A DNA stretch of 64,000 bases. It comes from Tetrahymena elliotti 4EA. Its lineage: Eukaryota > Ciliophora > Oligohymenophorea > Hymenostomatida > Tetrahymenidae. Shown here one piece after another: positions 13,701 to 27,633 of this stretch (within the stretch, counting starts at the first letter, position 1; every line of letters begins with the position of its first letter). Location: positions 432,389-496,388 of the forward strand of contig JH720307.1 in assembly GCA_000231825.2 (NCBI GenBank). Direction: 5' to 3'. The translations under genes were made by a program, and so were the position numbers. The notes beneath the pieces are model-generated. The model searched no databases and had not been told where the DNA came from. It saw nothing but the letters and a program-made list of their open reading frames with translations.

Positions 13701-16700
13701 TATTTGAGTAAGATATAAAAGTTAAGGGATTAAATTTCAAGAATAAACTATTTTATGGGATAAATATAACTTAATCCTCTATGTCTTTACATTCTTTTTA
13801 AGTTTATAGATCTAGACATGACCAAGTATATTGAATAAGCTAATCTTAACTGATACTTTAATCTAAGTCCAAATCTCTTATATCAGAAGTTAAAATAAGT
13901 TAATCATTATAGCTTTAAATTCTGTTACCACCTTAAATTTTAACTATTAGAGGAGACATACTTGTTTTTAATGGATAATTAAATGTTCCTGAAACACCAC
14001 TACCAGTTTCCAATTCCAACTTTATTAAAAAATTAAATTTTTTAATAAAAAAGTTTTTTTTCTTGAATTAATCATACTTGAAAGTTGTATTGAGTGTTAA
14101 CTTACAAACTATATGGCTAAAGAACTTACTAAAAGGATCTATTATCTTCTAGACTCAAATCTTTATTGATTGCTAAAGTAGCCTCCTTGATGTTAACATT
14201 TATTTTTTCTTAAGTATCTATTAATTGATTTTTAGTATCACCACATAGTACAATAGTAACATCAAAATATATTGTTATTAAATCCTTACTATTTTAAAAA
14301 AAATGTTTTTTTTGTGATAAATAGAATTATTTTTATTTGTATGATTAAATTGCTATAATCAAATATAATAATATTTACATGTAATAAGGTCCTTCAACTA
14401 GCTATCTACCAACTACATTTAGCTATGTTTGACCAATAATTTATATATTTATCTACTTTGTTGAGCTTGTTTTGATATTATAAGAGTAAGCTAAGGTGAA
14501 TGTAAGTTAAACTTCTTCAATAAAGTATTAAAGAGGAACAAAAATTGTTGGCGTTTACAAAGTATTGACTTAATTTAAAATTTATAATATATTATCACTC
14601 ATGCTCTATATGTTAGGTACCATAGAATCTAAAGTCCAAGTGAATTTTTCTATGCCTTTTTTAGCGGTATTTATAAATTCCTTTATTATTATCTTTAAAT
14701 TATCACATTAATTGATGATTTGTTGGTAATCAAGTATCACATCAGGCTAGGGTAAGTTATTTTATACTACAACATTTCCACTAAATTCAGAGATAATGGC
14801 TCTATACTCAGTAATTTCAATAACTTCATTAAAAATGATTGTGTCTCCAGAAAATACATTTGCATCAAAATCTATTAATTGTTATTTTAACAATTTTAAA
14901 TAATATTTTATTTAATTTGAATTTACCTAAGATAACATTAATTTGGTTTATTTGCGTAGAACAGAAGGATGATTTAGCTAGCTTTTAATAAGTAGTACTA
15001 TCAAAAATATATTAGCAAAGTAAATTACTATTATTAGGTCCTTTATATCCTTTTATAGTAACATCTTAAGGGAAAGTAATAGTTAACTAATCAAAATAAT
15101 CAGCTAATATAATTCCTACAGTTATTTTTGCAGTAACACACCCACTGCTTAGATTTAAATAAGGTTATTTACAGAAAAAGCAAGCCTTTGATTAAAAATC
15201 TCTAGTTTAGCAGTTATCAAACTGGTTATAAGGTAATGCTAAGTATAAGATATTACCTGAATATTTAAATAGCTCATAAGATTTCATCTGCAAGCGAATC
15301 TATTGGGTCCCAGGATAACTTCTTGGTATTAAACCGTAATCTATAAGCTAAGATGATTACAAAAAGCTTATTTTAATTCCTGTTAAACCATAAATCGCTT
15401 TATACATTAAAGATGTGTTATCTTCCATTACTCCATTTAAAGTATAGTTAGAAATGTGTGTTTTTTAATAATGCTTCATAGTAGGATCTATATAAATTCC
15501 TGGATTTTAATCTATTTATTAATTATGGTAGAGAGAAGGCATATCAGAAGGACATATTAAGTAAGTAATTTAGATGTATTGAACTTAAGTTGCAGTCACT
15601 ATAATTTATTAATTTTCTTTATCTGCTTATATGCTTAGATCCATAGTTGATTAGGTAAGACTAGCATTATTACCAAATTTTATTCCTGAAATAAAAGTTA
15701 ATATTTAATATTAACCATATGTTTAAAAATCGTAATTTCCTAAATAGTATTTTTAGATGTGAGGATTAGAATCATTTATTGTAAAATCTAGAACCCCTGA
15801 GTAATACTATGTACTTGCTGGAAGAACTAAAACCTACAAATGAAAATCTGTGTTAAAATAACCTCCATTAATATTGTAAGATCCTTAAAGCTGTACTTGA
15901 TAATTAGTAATATTTATATTAGTGTTGGATACAATTACAGCTTTAATATCAGATTAGCTAGATGCTATTTTAGTAATCGATAGTATGAGATTTGGAGTTT
16001 GACTAAATCCTTTATTGAAATTTTTACTGATTTCCCAATTATTTCCTGTAATTGTATCATAATAGTCATCAACGAAGAAGGATTAATCAGAGTTAGTGCT
16101 TCCTTTTAATTAAAAAAAATTGTTAGTTTAAAATGCACATTGGTTTTTGAGAGGTAATTTAAAAATAGAGTAATTTTAATTAAGCTTCATATAATTTAAA
16201 AATGTAAACTTCTAGAAAGCGAAACGAAATGCAAGTGGGGAAAATATAATTTAAGGATTTAATTAAAAAAATTGTAAACCAAAAAATAAGATAATGACTA
16301 AATAATTAATATACGTTAGCAGTCTTTGCTTTTGAAATCTTCATATCCTGTTTTACAAAGACAATTTTTAGCTAAATCTCTATCAGTAGAGCTGCATGAA
16401 TAGCATTAACTTGGTGTAGTTGGGTTGCATGTGTTACATTTAAATGAGCACTTTGGAATGCATGACCTTATTTCAATAATCTGATTATGAGTACTTAAAT
16501 TACATTGAGCTAAGCAAGAATTATTTATAAGGAAATAACTTGGTTAACAAATGAGACATACAAAAGAATTTCTTACATAAATAACAACTTCACAATTAGT
16601 GATAATACCTGAAGATATTGATGATGTGTAAATTATAGAGCTGCTTAAATTGATTGAGTATTAAGAAATTCTATAAAAACTACCATTTGGTATATATTAT

Positions 16701-17980
16701 AATACATCTCCAAAATTGATAAGCATTTCCTAGGTATTTATTCCAAGATCAAAATTCATTGGCCCTAAGTTTTCATTTTAATTTAATTTTTAAGAGTTAC
16801 TATCATAAATTAAAACTTAAAGGCTTTATCTAGATAAGTTATAATATGAAACTACTATAAAATAGTATTGTTAAACATTTAAAGTAAACGAGGTTAAATT
16901 CGTCCTTTATTACTGCTTGCTCCACAAAATACTAATTTAATATTCAGTGCTACTAACGTAATAGAAATAAACAGTGATAAATTATTAATATCCTAAATAA
17001 AATGACATTATAGAAGAGTTATTATTTGTTGTTTCTACTGAATTTAAATAGAACCAAAAAGATATTGTCAAAAATAGATCTGGATTATTCAATGAGTAAT
17101 AAGAAAAGTATTTTTACATTGGAATAGAAGTGTACAAATAATTTCCCTTATGAAAAGTTACATATCCAGTACCATAAGATGTGATTGGTGCTTAATTAAA
17201 TTAGAAGCAATTTGAAGAGTAAATTGATTCATCTGGTATACAGGATTTATTATCTAATGGATCCTTAACAAAAGATTTGAATAGAGTAAATAGCTCCTAA
17301 GCTTATTCTGAAAGCATTAAACTGAATTAAGATAATTCAGGTTATGTAGTAAAATCAAAATATTAATTTCTTATGCTAAAGACTTTATAAATTGATCCTT
17401 TATAAAATGTACTACTTAGGTTCAGCTGAAAATTAGAAAGATACAGGGTATAAAGGCTCAAATCATTTATTGTAATTTAAGAAGCTTGTGTAAATGTGTT
17501 AGAAATTCTATTATCAATACTATTTCTTAGCGAGAAAGATATTTAGTAGCTGTTTGAGCTGGTGAGAAGAAATGAAATCACAATTTCATGAACACCACTA
17601 TTAAAAAAATTTGGGTATTGATACGTTTAAGTTTACTAGTTTGATGAAGCGGATTCCTAAATTTAAAGCTCATAAGGTGAAGAATTAAAGTTAAACTAAA
17701 CACTCATAAAATAAGTTGTAGGATCATTTGTTAAAGCAATATACATCAAATTTGAAATTACGCCAGTTATTGGTGATTTAGAATCAAATTTAGCAGCTAT
17801 TGTGAAGGACTGTTAAGGTAAAATAGTATCGAGAAGATAAGATATAGGTATTTAATGGTAATTATCTAAATAATTTTATGTATCATAAACACCAGAGTAT
17901 AAATGATCAGATATGAATCGTATGTCAAATGCGCAGTTTATTTTGACACATATTAAAGTAATTAATAGAACTAAATACAT
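10707..17980 (-). CDS. Polycystin-1/REJ-type receptor with GPS-like motif, copy A
   Basis: This is a giant type-I-entry membrane protein (2,267 residues) resembling ciliate REJ-domain/polycystin-1-like proteins. Order: signal peptide (MYLVLLITLICVKINCA); about 470 residues of ectodomain; a furin/EGF-like Cys-rich segment (about 490-555); a long REJ-like beta-rich region including an FTWTLDS stretch and a YTWSC..L motif; a GPS-like motif near 1825-1870 (W..KGC..., CSCETLNEV); a first TM helix at about 1890-1915; a Gln/Asn-rich cytoplasmic loop; and several TM helices at the C-terminus. Six exons: 17980-16315, 16102-14927, 14871-14379, 14288-14078, 14019-11434 and 11378-10707; the sum is exactly 2,268 codons with TGA. 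Polycystin-1 homologues act as surface receptor/adhesion components, usually with a TRPP channel partner; the ligand here is unknown. The tail is much shorter than the 11 TM segments of animal polycystin-1. It is a tandem paralogue of copy B immediately upstream. Confidence 0.85.
16103..16314 (-). other. Intron 1 of receptor copy A
   Basis: A 212-base GT..AG intron follows the Cys-rich segment and is matched in position and phase by the 276-base intron at 24977-25252 of copy B. Three more intron positions (14872-14926, 14289-14378, 14020-14077) are also shared with copy B. The fifth intron (11379-11433), in the cytoplasmic loop, has no counterpart there. Confidence 0.8.
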
Positions 17981-18480
17981 ATTGTTATCTATGTCTAGAA
18001 TTAATTATTTATTTAAAAAAACTTGTATTGAGTAAATATCTATCCTAAATGGATTATATTTTTTTTTACAATTTTTAATTCAACTTATTTTAAATATTGC
18101 TTATTTTTTAATAATCAGTCAATTGGGGAAGAAAAAATATTTCAGGATTATTATTATTTCAAAAATTGTATTTTTTTAATTTATGTTTCATGGTTGGTTA
18201 CAATCATTAAAATAAGGATAAGACAATATAAAACAGGTATATGATTATTGTTAAAAAAAGCTTTTAAAAAAATATTTTTATTACTAAATAAATTTATTGA
18301 AAAGGATGGAATAAATTATTAATTAATTAATGAAATCATAATTTCGTTTTTTTAAAAACAATTCAAACCTGTTAATTGAAATATAATTTCTAAATTTGTA
18401 AGGTAATTTAAAAAAAAAAATTCAAATTTATGAAAAATTCAAAAAATAAAACATTGAAATTTTTGAATACAACTATGAAC
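17981..18480. other. Intergenic between tandem receptors
   Basis: About 0.5 kb of AT-rich sequence separates the TGA of copy B from the ATG of copy A. No gene is seen; it should contain the copy A promoter. Confidence 0.6.
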
Positions 18481-21400
18481 TCAAATATTATCCATGATTA
18501 AATCTAATTTTATGATATTATAAATTTTTAAATAAAAGCCTTTCATATTTTTTTTGTTTATTAATTTAATTCCTATCAATCTACAAATTATTGCTACTAA
18601 TATATCTGTGAAAAGAGTAGTAATACCTAGGACTACTAAGAACTAAAGGGAAACTATATTAGTATCACTTGGTTCTTTACTTCCTACAATCGAGATGAAA
18701 GCATAGTAATAAAAACCTATCAGAGAGTAAATAAGTAATTTAGTAAAAATTGATATTAACCCTTTTTTATTGAATCCAGACTCAATAATTTTTGATATAA
18801 TACTCACTATGATTAGATTGAAAAACTAAATGAAAATTACCTAATAGAATGTGTATGAATAACTGAAAATAATTTATGAATCATAAGCATGGAGAATTCT
18901 GGCAAATTAAACAAAAAATCTAATAGGTCTGCTAATATCTGCATCATATATAATAAATATGGAGAAAAGATCATGGAAATATAAAGCACTCTAAAGTAGA
19001 TCCATTTCTTTTAGCTTTTGCTTTTTTTCTTCTTTTCTAATCTCAACATAAATTTAGTCATCATCATAAATTAATACACTACCTTTTTTTAAATAAGTAT
19101 TTGGAACTAATTTTCTTTCAGTTTACCCTTCGTGCTGTTCTGTTATCATCAACTTTTTTGCAAAATAAATTTAATTAATTTAAAAATGCATCTTTAAATT
19201 TACTTCTTTGTGTAACTCATCTCCTCTTAATATGATTTATCTGTTTGATAAAGGAATTATTCTTTGTGTTTGCTGCTAAGAGTTAGATTCATTCTAAAAA
19301 ATAGATTCTTTCCTTTAATCAATACTTTATTAACTTGAGGATAATAATTATTTTTAGCTTATCCGTTATCCTAATGAGTCTTACTTTAGTCTCATTGGTT
19401 ATGATCCAACTTCTCTTGTCATAACAACTTACATCATCTAATCATCACTACTTTTATTGTTTACTTCTTTATTTTTTTAGTATGTTTATTCATCTTCATT
19501 TTCTTCTTTATCCTCTCTAATTTTTTGTTCTGTATCATTTCTTTATTCCATAAACTCACTTTCTAAAAAATATTCAGGTATAGATGTCTGATTCTTTAGG
19601 GGTAAAATTAAGCTCCCTCTACTTTGTGTTTGCAATCTTAAAAAACTTTTTTTTCTTTGTTATGATTAAAATATTTTTTTTATTGAGTCAACATTTTCGC
19701 TCCTTTAAATATCATTGTTTAACTCATTATTTTCTATCTTCATTTAGCTTGAATATTTCATCTAGTCATCGCTGTTTTTATTATTTGCTTCTTTATTTTT
19801 TTAATGTGTTTATTCATCTTCATTTTCTTCTTTATCCTCTCTAATTTTTTATTCTGCTTTATTATTTTATTCTAATAATTCACTTTCTAAAAAATATTCA
19901 GGTATAGATGTCTGATGCTTTAGTGATTAAATAAAACTACCCCTATTTTATGTTTGGAATCTTAAAAAACTTTTTTTTCTTTGTTATGATTAAAATATTG
20001 TTTTCAGTGAGTCAATATTTTCACTAGTTTACATATCATTGTTAATTTCGATATTTTCAATCTTCATTTAGCTTCCAATCATCTTTGGAGTTATTTTATC
20101 TTCAATTAAAAGTATTTCTGATTAACTCTTTAATTTTCTAGATGATAATACTAATTTTTTAGGAATATCTTAATTATTACTACTTAACTTTTAACTGATA
20201 AGTGGGCTATTTTTATTAGAAATTCTTTTAGAGGAATCCATTTAAGAGGGTTAATTTTTTAATGAGGTGTTTTAATTATATGATTAAATTGATGTTGGAC
20301 TTTTAGTTGGCTATCCTTGATTTATTTTTTTATCAACTTATAAGCCAGATTAGCTTTAATTTTAATCTAAATTTTAGTTTTATTCATCTAATTTAATAAC
20401 TTTTTGTCCCTCATTTTAATTACTAATTTAAATAGAATTTTGTTTTTCATTTTGTATTTCGACTTGGGCTTCATTTTATGATATTGATTTATTTTCTTGA
20501 ATCGTTTATAATTCTTTTTTAATAATATTTTTTTATTAGTTTTGGTTTTAATTTAAATTATAGTCATCTTGTATGGACTCTTCTTTTTTTTCTGTTTCAA
20601 AAGGATTGACTTCCTTCTTTGTTGTAGGTATAACAGATAAAGATAATTTATCTATAGACCTTCCATATATCATTAATCCTATAAATAAGAAAGTTAGTAT
20701 GCTCAGTACCCAAACTGAAAGATACTCATAAAAGTTGTTGAACTTAGCTATACTTTTAATACCTTCTTCAGAAAATATAGTTTCAATATTCTCATTGTCA
20801 GTAAAAATAGAAATTATATCATTAGCCACTGTCACTTCATTTAAACTTTTACAAACACAGTCATAGCTATTTGTTTTACTATCATAAACAGTTGTACATC
20901 CTTTTGTTGTCCATTCAGTCTCCATTCTATTTATACACGTTAGAGTTTCATTAGTTATTGGCTAGAACTTAAATGTTACTGTATCAGGTAACTTAATATC
21001 TTCAGATAAGTTAATTTTCTTTATGGAAGGATTAATAACTTTATAGTTATTAATAGTATAATTAGTTTAATTCACCATAACTTATTTTAAATAATTTTAG
21101 AAAGGAATTTCATCCATATAAACATTCCTGTTATATTATTTATATGAAACCTAATAAACTTAATTAAGTTCTTCTTCAAATTTAGGTCCTTCATTTATAT
21201 TTGATTGCCATGTACTTTAAGATAGGGTCTCATCCAAGTAAAAGGGTAAATTTTTACTTGTAGTTACTTAACTAATTACTAATAAGTTAGATCCAGCATA
21301 TTATTTAGGATGCTCATTAGGAAAAAAATCTAAGTTTAATAAATCACCTATTTTCTCAGAAATCAAAATTAGATTTTAATCATACTAAGTGTCATTCTTT

Positions 21401-24400
21401 ATCAAACTTGTGTATTGATCAAGTAAATTGAATGTATTGTAAATTTATTCATTGTAAAAATTTTTTAGATGTTATAATTGTTGATTTTATGTTAAATAAG
21501 ATTAAACATTAGTCAAAATATTTTGGATATATTCAACTGTATTAGCAACTAATACCTGATTTACTTCAGTAAGATTTTTTTTAGTAATTTAAGCTAATTG
21601 CTTTGTAGCCAAAGTTTAAAATGTAGATGATTAGTATTCATTAATTGATAAACTAATAAGCAGACTATAAATTTAGTAAATTTATGGTAAAACAGCTTAA
21701 TGATATTCAGGCCTTTATAAAATGTCTTCACTAAGTAGAGATAAAGTTAATATTTATGTTATTTTTGTCACATTTTAAGAAAATGAGATCATACTATTGA
21801 TTGCTTAGATGTACGTGTCTTCATCAAATATAGATTTCTCTACAATAACAGTATCAGTAGTATTATAAATTGCTCCTCGGGAGTCTATAGCCTAAACTAA
21901 TATAAATATATTGCCAGGAGGTAAGTATGTATTAGCTACAGCATTGTATGTTAAATCTGTGATTTATTTTCTCTAAATTAGTTAAGGACTTTTAATTTCA
22001 AATTTATACATATCTTCAGAAGTGTAGTAAAAGAATTAGTATGAAATAGGCATATTATTTGTTTTGCAACCTGAAAAAGCTATATTAAAATTAGTTTATA
22101 TAGAGCTTCCTGTAGTTGGATTTATAGAAAGATGACAGCTCAATGGCGGGAAGTTTAAATTAAACTAATATAAAGATTAACTAGGGGTATAATATTTAGG
22201 GTTATAGACAGAAAATCTCAAGACAACCGTTGTTTTTGAAGGAATAAATCCTGAAAAATGATTCCAAAGCTAAAATCTAACTTTTCCATATTCGAACTTC
22301 ATAGTAGCAACAACTTATTTCTAATAGATAATAGCTCCTCCAAAAAATAGTAAGTTAACATCTTAGTCTGATTCATACTCTATATTAGCTTCAATAAGGT
22401 CATTCCAATTGATTTAGCCATTTACAAATAAATCATCTTTAAACTAAACACTTGATTTAGGAATTGAATTATCCACAAATGAGATAACTACATCACTTCT
22501 GGATACTCTAGTATCTTTTGTTCCAATAAGTGTAAATTATACACTGGTATATGGGATAAAAGTAAATTTATTGAATGTTATATTTTATTTATTTTATGGA
22601 ATTTCAATGATATTTCCTCCCATATCTTTGCAAGCATTTTAAGTAGAAAGGTCAATGCAAGACCAAGTAAATTAAATATTTTGACTTTGATCCTAAGATG
22701 GGTTTACATCAAGATCTTTAATATTAGAAGTAAGTGTAAAACTGCTACCATAATCTTAAATTCTATTTCCATCAAAAATGTTTACAATTAAAGGAGTTCT
22801 GTTCAAAATTAATTAATAATTATAAATTCCCTAAAGACCTCCGCTCGTCTAGTAAGCTATCTATTTTTTAAGATAATATGAAATTAAGAATACAAATTAT
22901 GAAAAAATGTTACTTAAAAATTATATTAAACTTCTGCCTGTAAGCTATAAGGAGCAAAAATTTAAGAGAATGCTCTATTTTCCTTAATCAATAAGCTATT
23001 ATTTAATCCTAGGGTTTACTCTGATATTGTGATGTCAACTTACTGCTCTCTATCTATAAACTAAATTAAATCTTTTGAACACATTACTATCTTAATCATG
23101 AAATATATCTCAATTTAATCTTTTCTATTTAAAATATAAAAACATTTTGATTATGCAAAAATTATGATCTGATTTTATTTGATCTCATTTATCATAATAA
23201 GCAAACAGATTTATAATAAAATGATTAATATTTAAAAAATAAGAATTTACATATAATAAGGTCCTTCAACAAGTTACTAGCCAACTATATTGACTTATCC
23301 TTATCCTAACACTTTAATATCTATAGTTTAAGATGCTTGAGTTCTGATAGCATAGTAGTATTCGAGTGTTAATTTAAGCTCAATCTCTGAAGTAAATATT
23401 TAAAGTGGTATGAATATTGTAGGAGTTTATAATAAGTTTGCCTAAGTAATTATGTCCTCTATTTTTGTACTAATTTCTGGAATTTATGGATTTATCTAAT
23501 CTATTTTCCATTCAAACTTATTTACTCCCCTATTTAAAGTATTAAGGAATTCTTTTATTGTAATAATAACGTCATCACATTAGTTCACTACTGGTTAATA
23601 TATAAGTATAGCACCAGGAATTGGTTAAGGATCTTGTAATACTATATTACCAGTGAATTAAACTATTGGTGCTTGATAACCACTCAATTTAAATACAGGG
23701 TTTAAAACTAAGACATCATCTTTCTTTAGAGTAGTATCTTCACCTAGAAAGTATATGTTAATAAATTTATTTTTATAATTTGTAAATAAAGAATATTTAT
23801 ATTAATTACCTAAACTAATCTAAATTGCTTGAGATTCTTTTGAGCATTTAGCTTGTTAACCTAATAAATTATTAGATACACTATCAAATAAAAATTAGCA
23901 TAAGTTAGAATCATCATATCCAATAAGGTCAACATTTTGTGGGAAGGATACAGTTAAATTAAGAAAATTTATTGATAACTAAATTTTTAACTCAATGTTA
24001 GCCACTGTCTTACATTCCTCACTTAAATCTAAAAGTGGAGATTTACACAAAATGCACTATAAAGTATAATAATTTCTAGATTAGCAGTTATCTGATTTGT
24101 CATAAGGTAAAGCTAAGTATAAGATATTCCCACCATATTAGTGAATATGAGACATCCTCATAATTAAACGAGTCTATTAAACTTGAGGATCGCCTCTTGG
24201 TATTAAATCATAGTCAAATGTAAATGATCCTTTCACATGTGTACCAAATAACCCTGTCAAACCATAAATATGTTGTATTCTAAGCGAGGAGATAGATGCC
24301 ATAAATCCTGTTAGAGTATTATTTGACCTATGAGTCTTACTATAGAATTTACTTGTATTATCTAAATACACTCCAGGATTTTAAGTGAAAATATTTTATT

Positions 24401-26927
24401 CTGAAATAGAGGGCATGCTTGCAGGGCATATCAAATAAGTAATTTGAATATATGTGACCTACTAAGTGGTTAATTAAAAATATGTTTTATCTTGGCTTAA
24501 TGAAATTATGAATTATAAATTATAGTTTGTTTATGAGACACTATTGTCAAATTTTATGCCAGAAATAAAAAAAATGACTTAGTAGTCTCCATATTTTTTT
24601 TAATCATAGTCACCAGTGTTTATATATTATTCAATAACTGTTTATTATGTAAAATCGAAACTGAAATTTAAAGTCTCAACATGGAAATAACTGTTTTTAG
24701 GTAATACAATAACCTAAACATGAAATTCAGTGTTTGAACTAGTCCCTGATATATTCGAAGATCCTTTTAATACCAGATCATATTTTTAGTCTGTAATAGT
24801 ACTTAAAGCAGTCACTGCTTTGTAATCACCACTAGTTAAAGACATTTTTGTAATAGATACAATCAGATATGGAGTTTAAGAGAACTAATCTTGTTTAAAT
24901 TATTTAGTAACTGACCATCCAGATAGACTTGTAATTGTATCATAATAATCATCTACAACAAACATTGAATTCACATCTAAAAATGCTTTTTTAAAAACAA
25001 AAAATTTTAATCTAAATTTATTAAATATTTACTGACATTTCTAATAAAAAAATAATTATTTTAAATTCCAAAAACTTCCAAAAAAAAAATCATAATCCTT
25101 TGGCCATAATTTAACTTAAAAATATTATTTAGTTTATAAATGTTATTTTTTATGTTATATGATATTGTTTTTTTTAAAATTTTTTATTTAAAATTTGAAA
25201 AATAAGTTTAAAAGTGAGACTTGAATTTTTATTTTAAATTTTTATTTCTTACTTTGGCAATTACTATTTATAAGATCATCATAACCGAATTTGCATGCAC
25301 AATTACTTGAGATATCTCTATCACCAGAACTACATTCTAAACATATTTCAGGATTACTGAAATTGCAAGAGCTGCACTTATAGGAGCATTTTGGACTACA
25401 AGTACTAAATTCTGAAATAGAGTTATATTTTTTGCTATTACATTAAAGAATACAGCTATTTTAAAAAAGGTAATAGTTTTTTGAGCATAATAAACAGCTA
25501 AAAGAATTTCTAACATAAATCATTATCTCACAATTAGGAATTACTGCTTAAACTTTAGATGGAGTGTATATTATTGAACCGCTTAATGTAAATTTCATTT
25601 AGCTGATCCTATAAAAACTACTAGTTTTAAATAAAATATCACCTAAATTTACTATAAAGGTAAATGAGTATGACATGCCAAAGCTATTATTATCAAGTAT
25701 AAGATATTGAGCATCTAAAAGTTAATTGTTGCTGTATATTAGAAATTAAGCTTAATTTCGAGCAAAGGCATAAAATGAAGCCACAATAAAATATGCTTGC
25801 TTTACATTTAAGACTGTAGAAGCTATTTCAATAGTCTTACTCATTTATCTAAAACTTAGAGTGTACTAATTAATATTAACATATTGGTAGCAAATACTCA
25901 AGAATGTTTAGTAACTGATATTTATATTAACTATCACTGAATTATTGCACAAATTATTAGTTGTTACTGAGTCCAAATAAAACCAAAAAGAAACAGTAAA
26001 GAAACTTGCAGGATTATTGTATTTAGAATAGTTAAATAATTTTTAAATCTAGGTCTCAAAATATAAAGATTAAGAATTATAAAACTAAACATATCCTTTT
26101 CCATATTCAAATTTAGGTATGCTTGTAGCTGATTAAGCACAAAAATTATTTCCTTTTAAATATTAAGTTTCATCTAGAATACAACGAGGTTATGGAGCTA
26201 AAACATATTAGTCATAAAAAGTAAGATATTCTTAAGATTATTCTGAAATTGAAAGCACAAAATAAGCCAATTCTTGGTCTTGAGTAAAATCTATAAACTA
26301 ATTTCTTAAACAATACACTCTATATATTGTTCCTAAATAAAAAGAAGTAGGTAATATTTAATAACTTGATAAGCAAAGGTAAAAAGTGCTGATGTCATTA
26401 ATGCTTACTGCTGATAGATAGATATACGTTGAAACTAAGTCTGTTGTCTTACAGCCCCTTATCATAATTGAAATTTAGTAAGCATTTCCTGTTGTTAATT
26501 AGTTAAAAGATATTGCTATTTCATGTAAAGAGCACTAAGTATACTAACTATAGGGTATTTATTGTTGATAAGTGATTACTCCTGCAAGAGAATCTTAAAT
26601 TATAACTACAAAAGGACTTGTAGTTTATCTAAATTAAACTCTCATTAAATAAGTTAATGGATCTATAGAGGATTAAATAGACATTAAACTTGGAAAATTT
26701 GATCCTAGTTTCCCTTCGAATTTACCAGTTATAGTAAAACTTTTCTTTGGTGATGATATATCAACTATCTATGACATAGGAATTTTATGATAGTTATCAG
26801 TATAACTCTCTGTATTCGCTTAAAGATTAGTAACTAAATGATCAGATAGAAACCTGATATCATAAGCGCTGCTTATTTTAATCAGTACTAATAAGCTTAA
26901 AATAAAATACTTAAGATAATTAAACAT
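18481..26927 (-). CDS. Polycystin-1/REJ-type receptor with GPS-like motif, copy B
   Basis: Paralogue of copy A, 2,641 residues, with the same domain order. It has a signal peptide (MFNYLKYFILSLLVLIKISSA), an ectodomain, a Cys-rich segment with CSSCNFSNPEICLECSSG near 500-558, a REJ-like region (FTWSCIDLSTQNACKD), and a GPS-like motif near 1820-1865 (TEWTTKGC, then CVCKSLNEV). The first TM helix (VWVLSILTFLFIGLMIYG) is followed by a cytoplasmic loop far longer than in copy A and a C-terminal cluster of about three or four TM helices. Five exons: 26927-25253, 24976-23810, 23743-23251, 23124-22914 and 22860-18481; they total exactly 2,642 codons including TGA. The loop contains a 108-residue tandem duplication (19440-20085). 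The segment FHDLFSIFIIYDADISRPIRF just before the last helices is shared with copy A. Function as a surface receptor is inferred from family architecture. Confidence 0.85.
19440..20085 (-). repeat. In-frame 324-base tandem duplication inside copy B
   Basis: Two direct copies offset by exactly 324 bases (108 codons) lie in the cytoplasmic-loop coding sequence. Matching landmarks include tatgattaaaatatt at 19661 and 19985. Both copies encode the series IFQSQQRKKSF/VF, QTSIPEYFLESE and EQKIREDKEENEDEQT. The units differ at scattered positions, so the duplication is not brand new. Copy A has no equivalent. Confidence 0.9.
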
Positions 26928-27633
26928 TTTGGCTACCTTAATGTTTTGATTTAATCGAATTTTGCTGGACTTTAATTAGGTTTTTTAATTAAAACTAATG
27001 TTTAAAGTTTTAATATCAACTTAGATCATAAAACATAAACAAAATCTCTTAAGAAAAATACAAATCACGAATTTTTGATTTGTAGTACAAAAAATACATA
27101 AATAAGCTTATAGAAAGATTTTTATTCATAAATTTTCCTCCTTTAAAAATTTAAAAATGTTAATTTTTTAACAATAAATTAATCAGTAAATTTGCAAAAT
27201 ATGTTTAAAACCAAATAGACTAAATATAGCTTTATTGCTTAAAATGAAGTTGATCTTACAAATAAGTCAATACCAAATATTATTTTATTAAAAAATGATC
27301 AAATTTATTTAGACTTTTTTAAAAGTTAATTGAATTTTTATCAAAAATATTTGTTTTTTTAATATTACAAATTTGTAAGCCTTATTCTTTCATTTTGTAA
27401 ACTTAATTTTTTTTTCATATAAAAAGAAAAAATAATAATAAACAAAAAGCGGAAGAGAAGAATTCAATCAGATACAAAATTTTTAATTCCTTGATTGACA
27501 ATAATTTTTTTTAATTGCAATTTAACAAAATCAATTTACATTGATAAAAAAAAGAGTTTGATTTTACTAAAATCTATGATTTCTGCTTTGATATTAGAGA
27601 TTTTGTTAAGGATTGTTAAATTTTATGTGTGAC
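26928..27633. other. Intergenic, AT-rich
   Basis: Promoter-side flank of receptor copy B and 3' flank of the small gene at 27634. It is AT-rich; no gene is seen. Confidence 0.55.
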
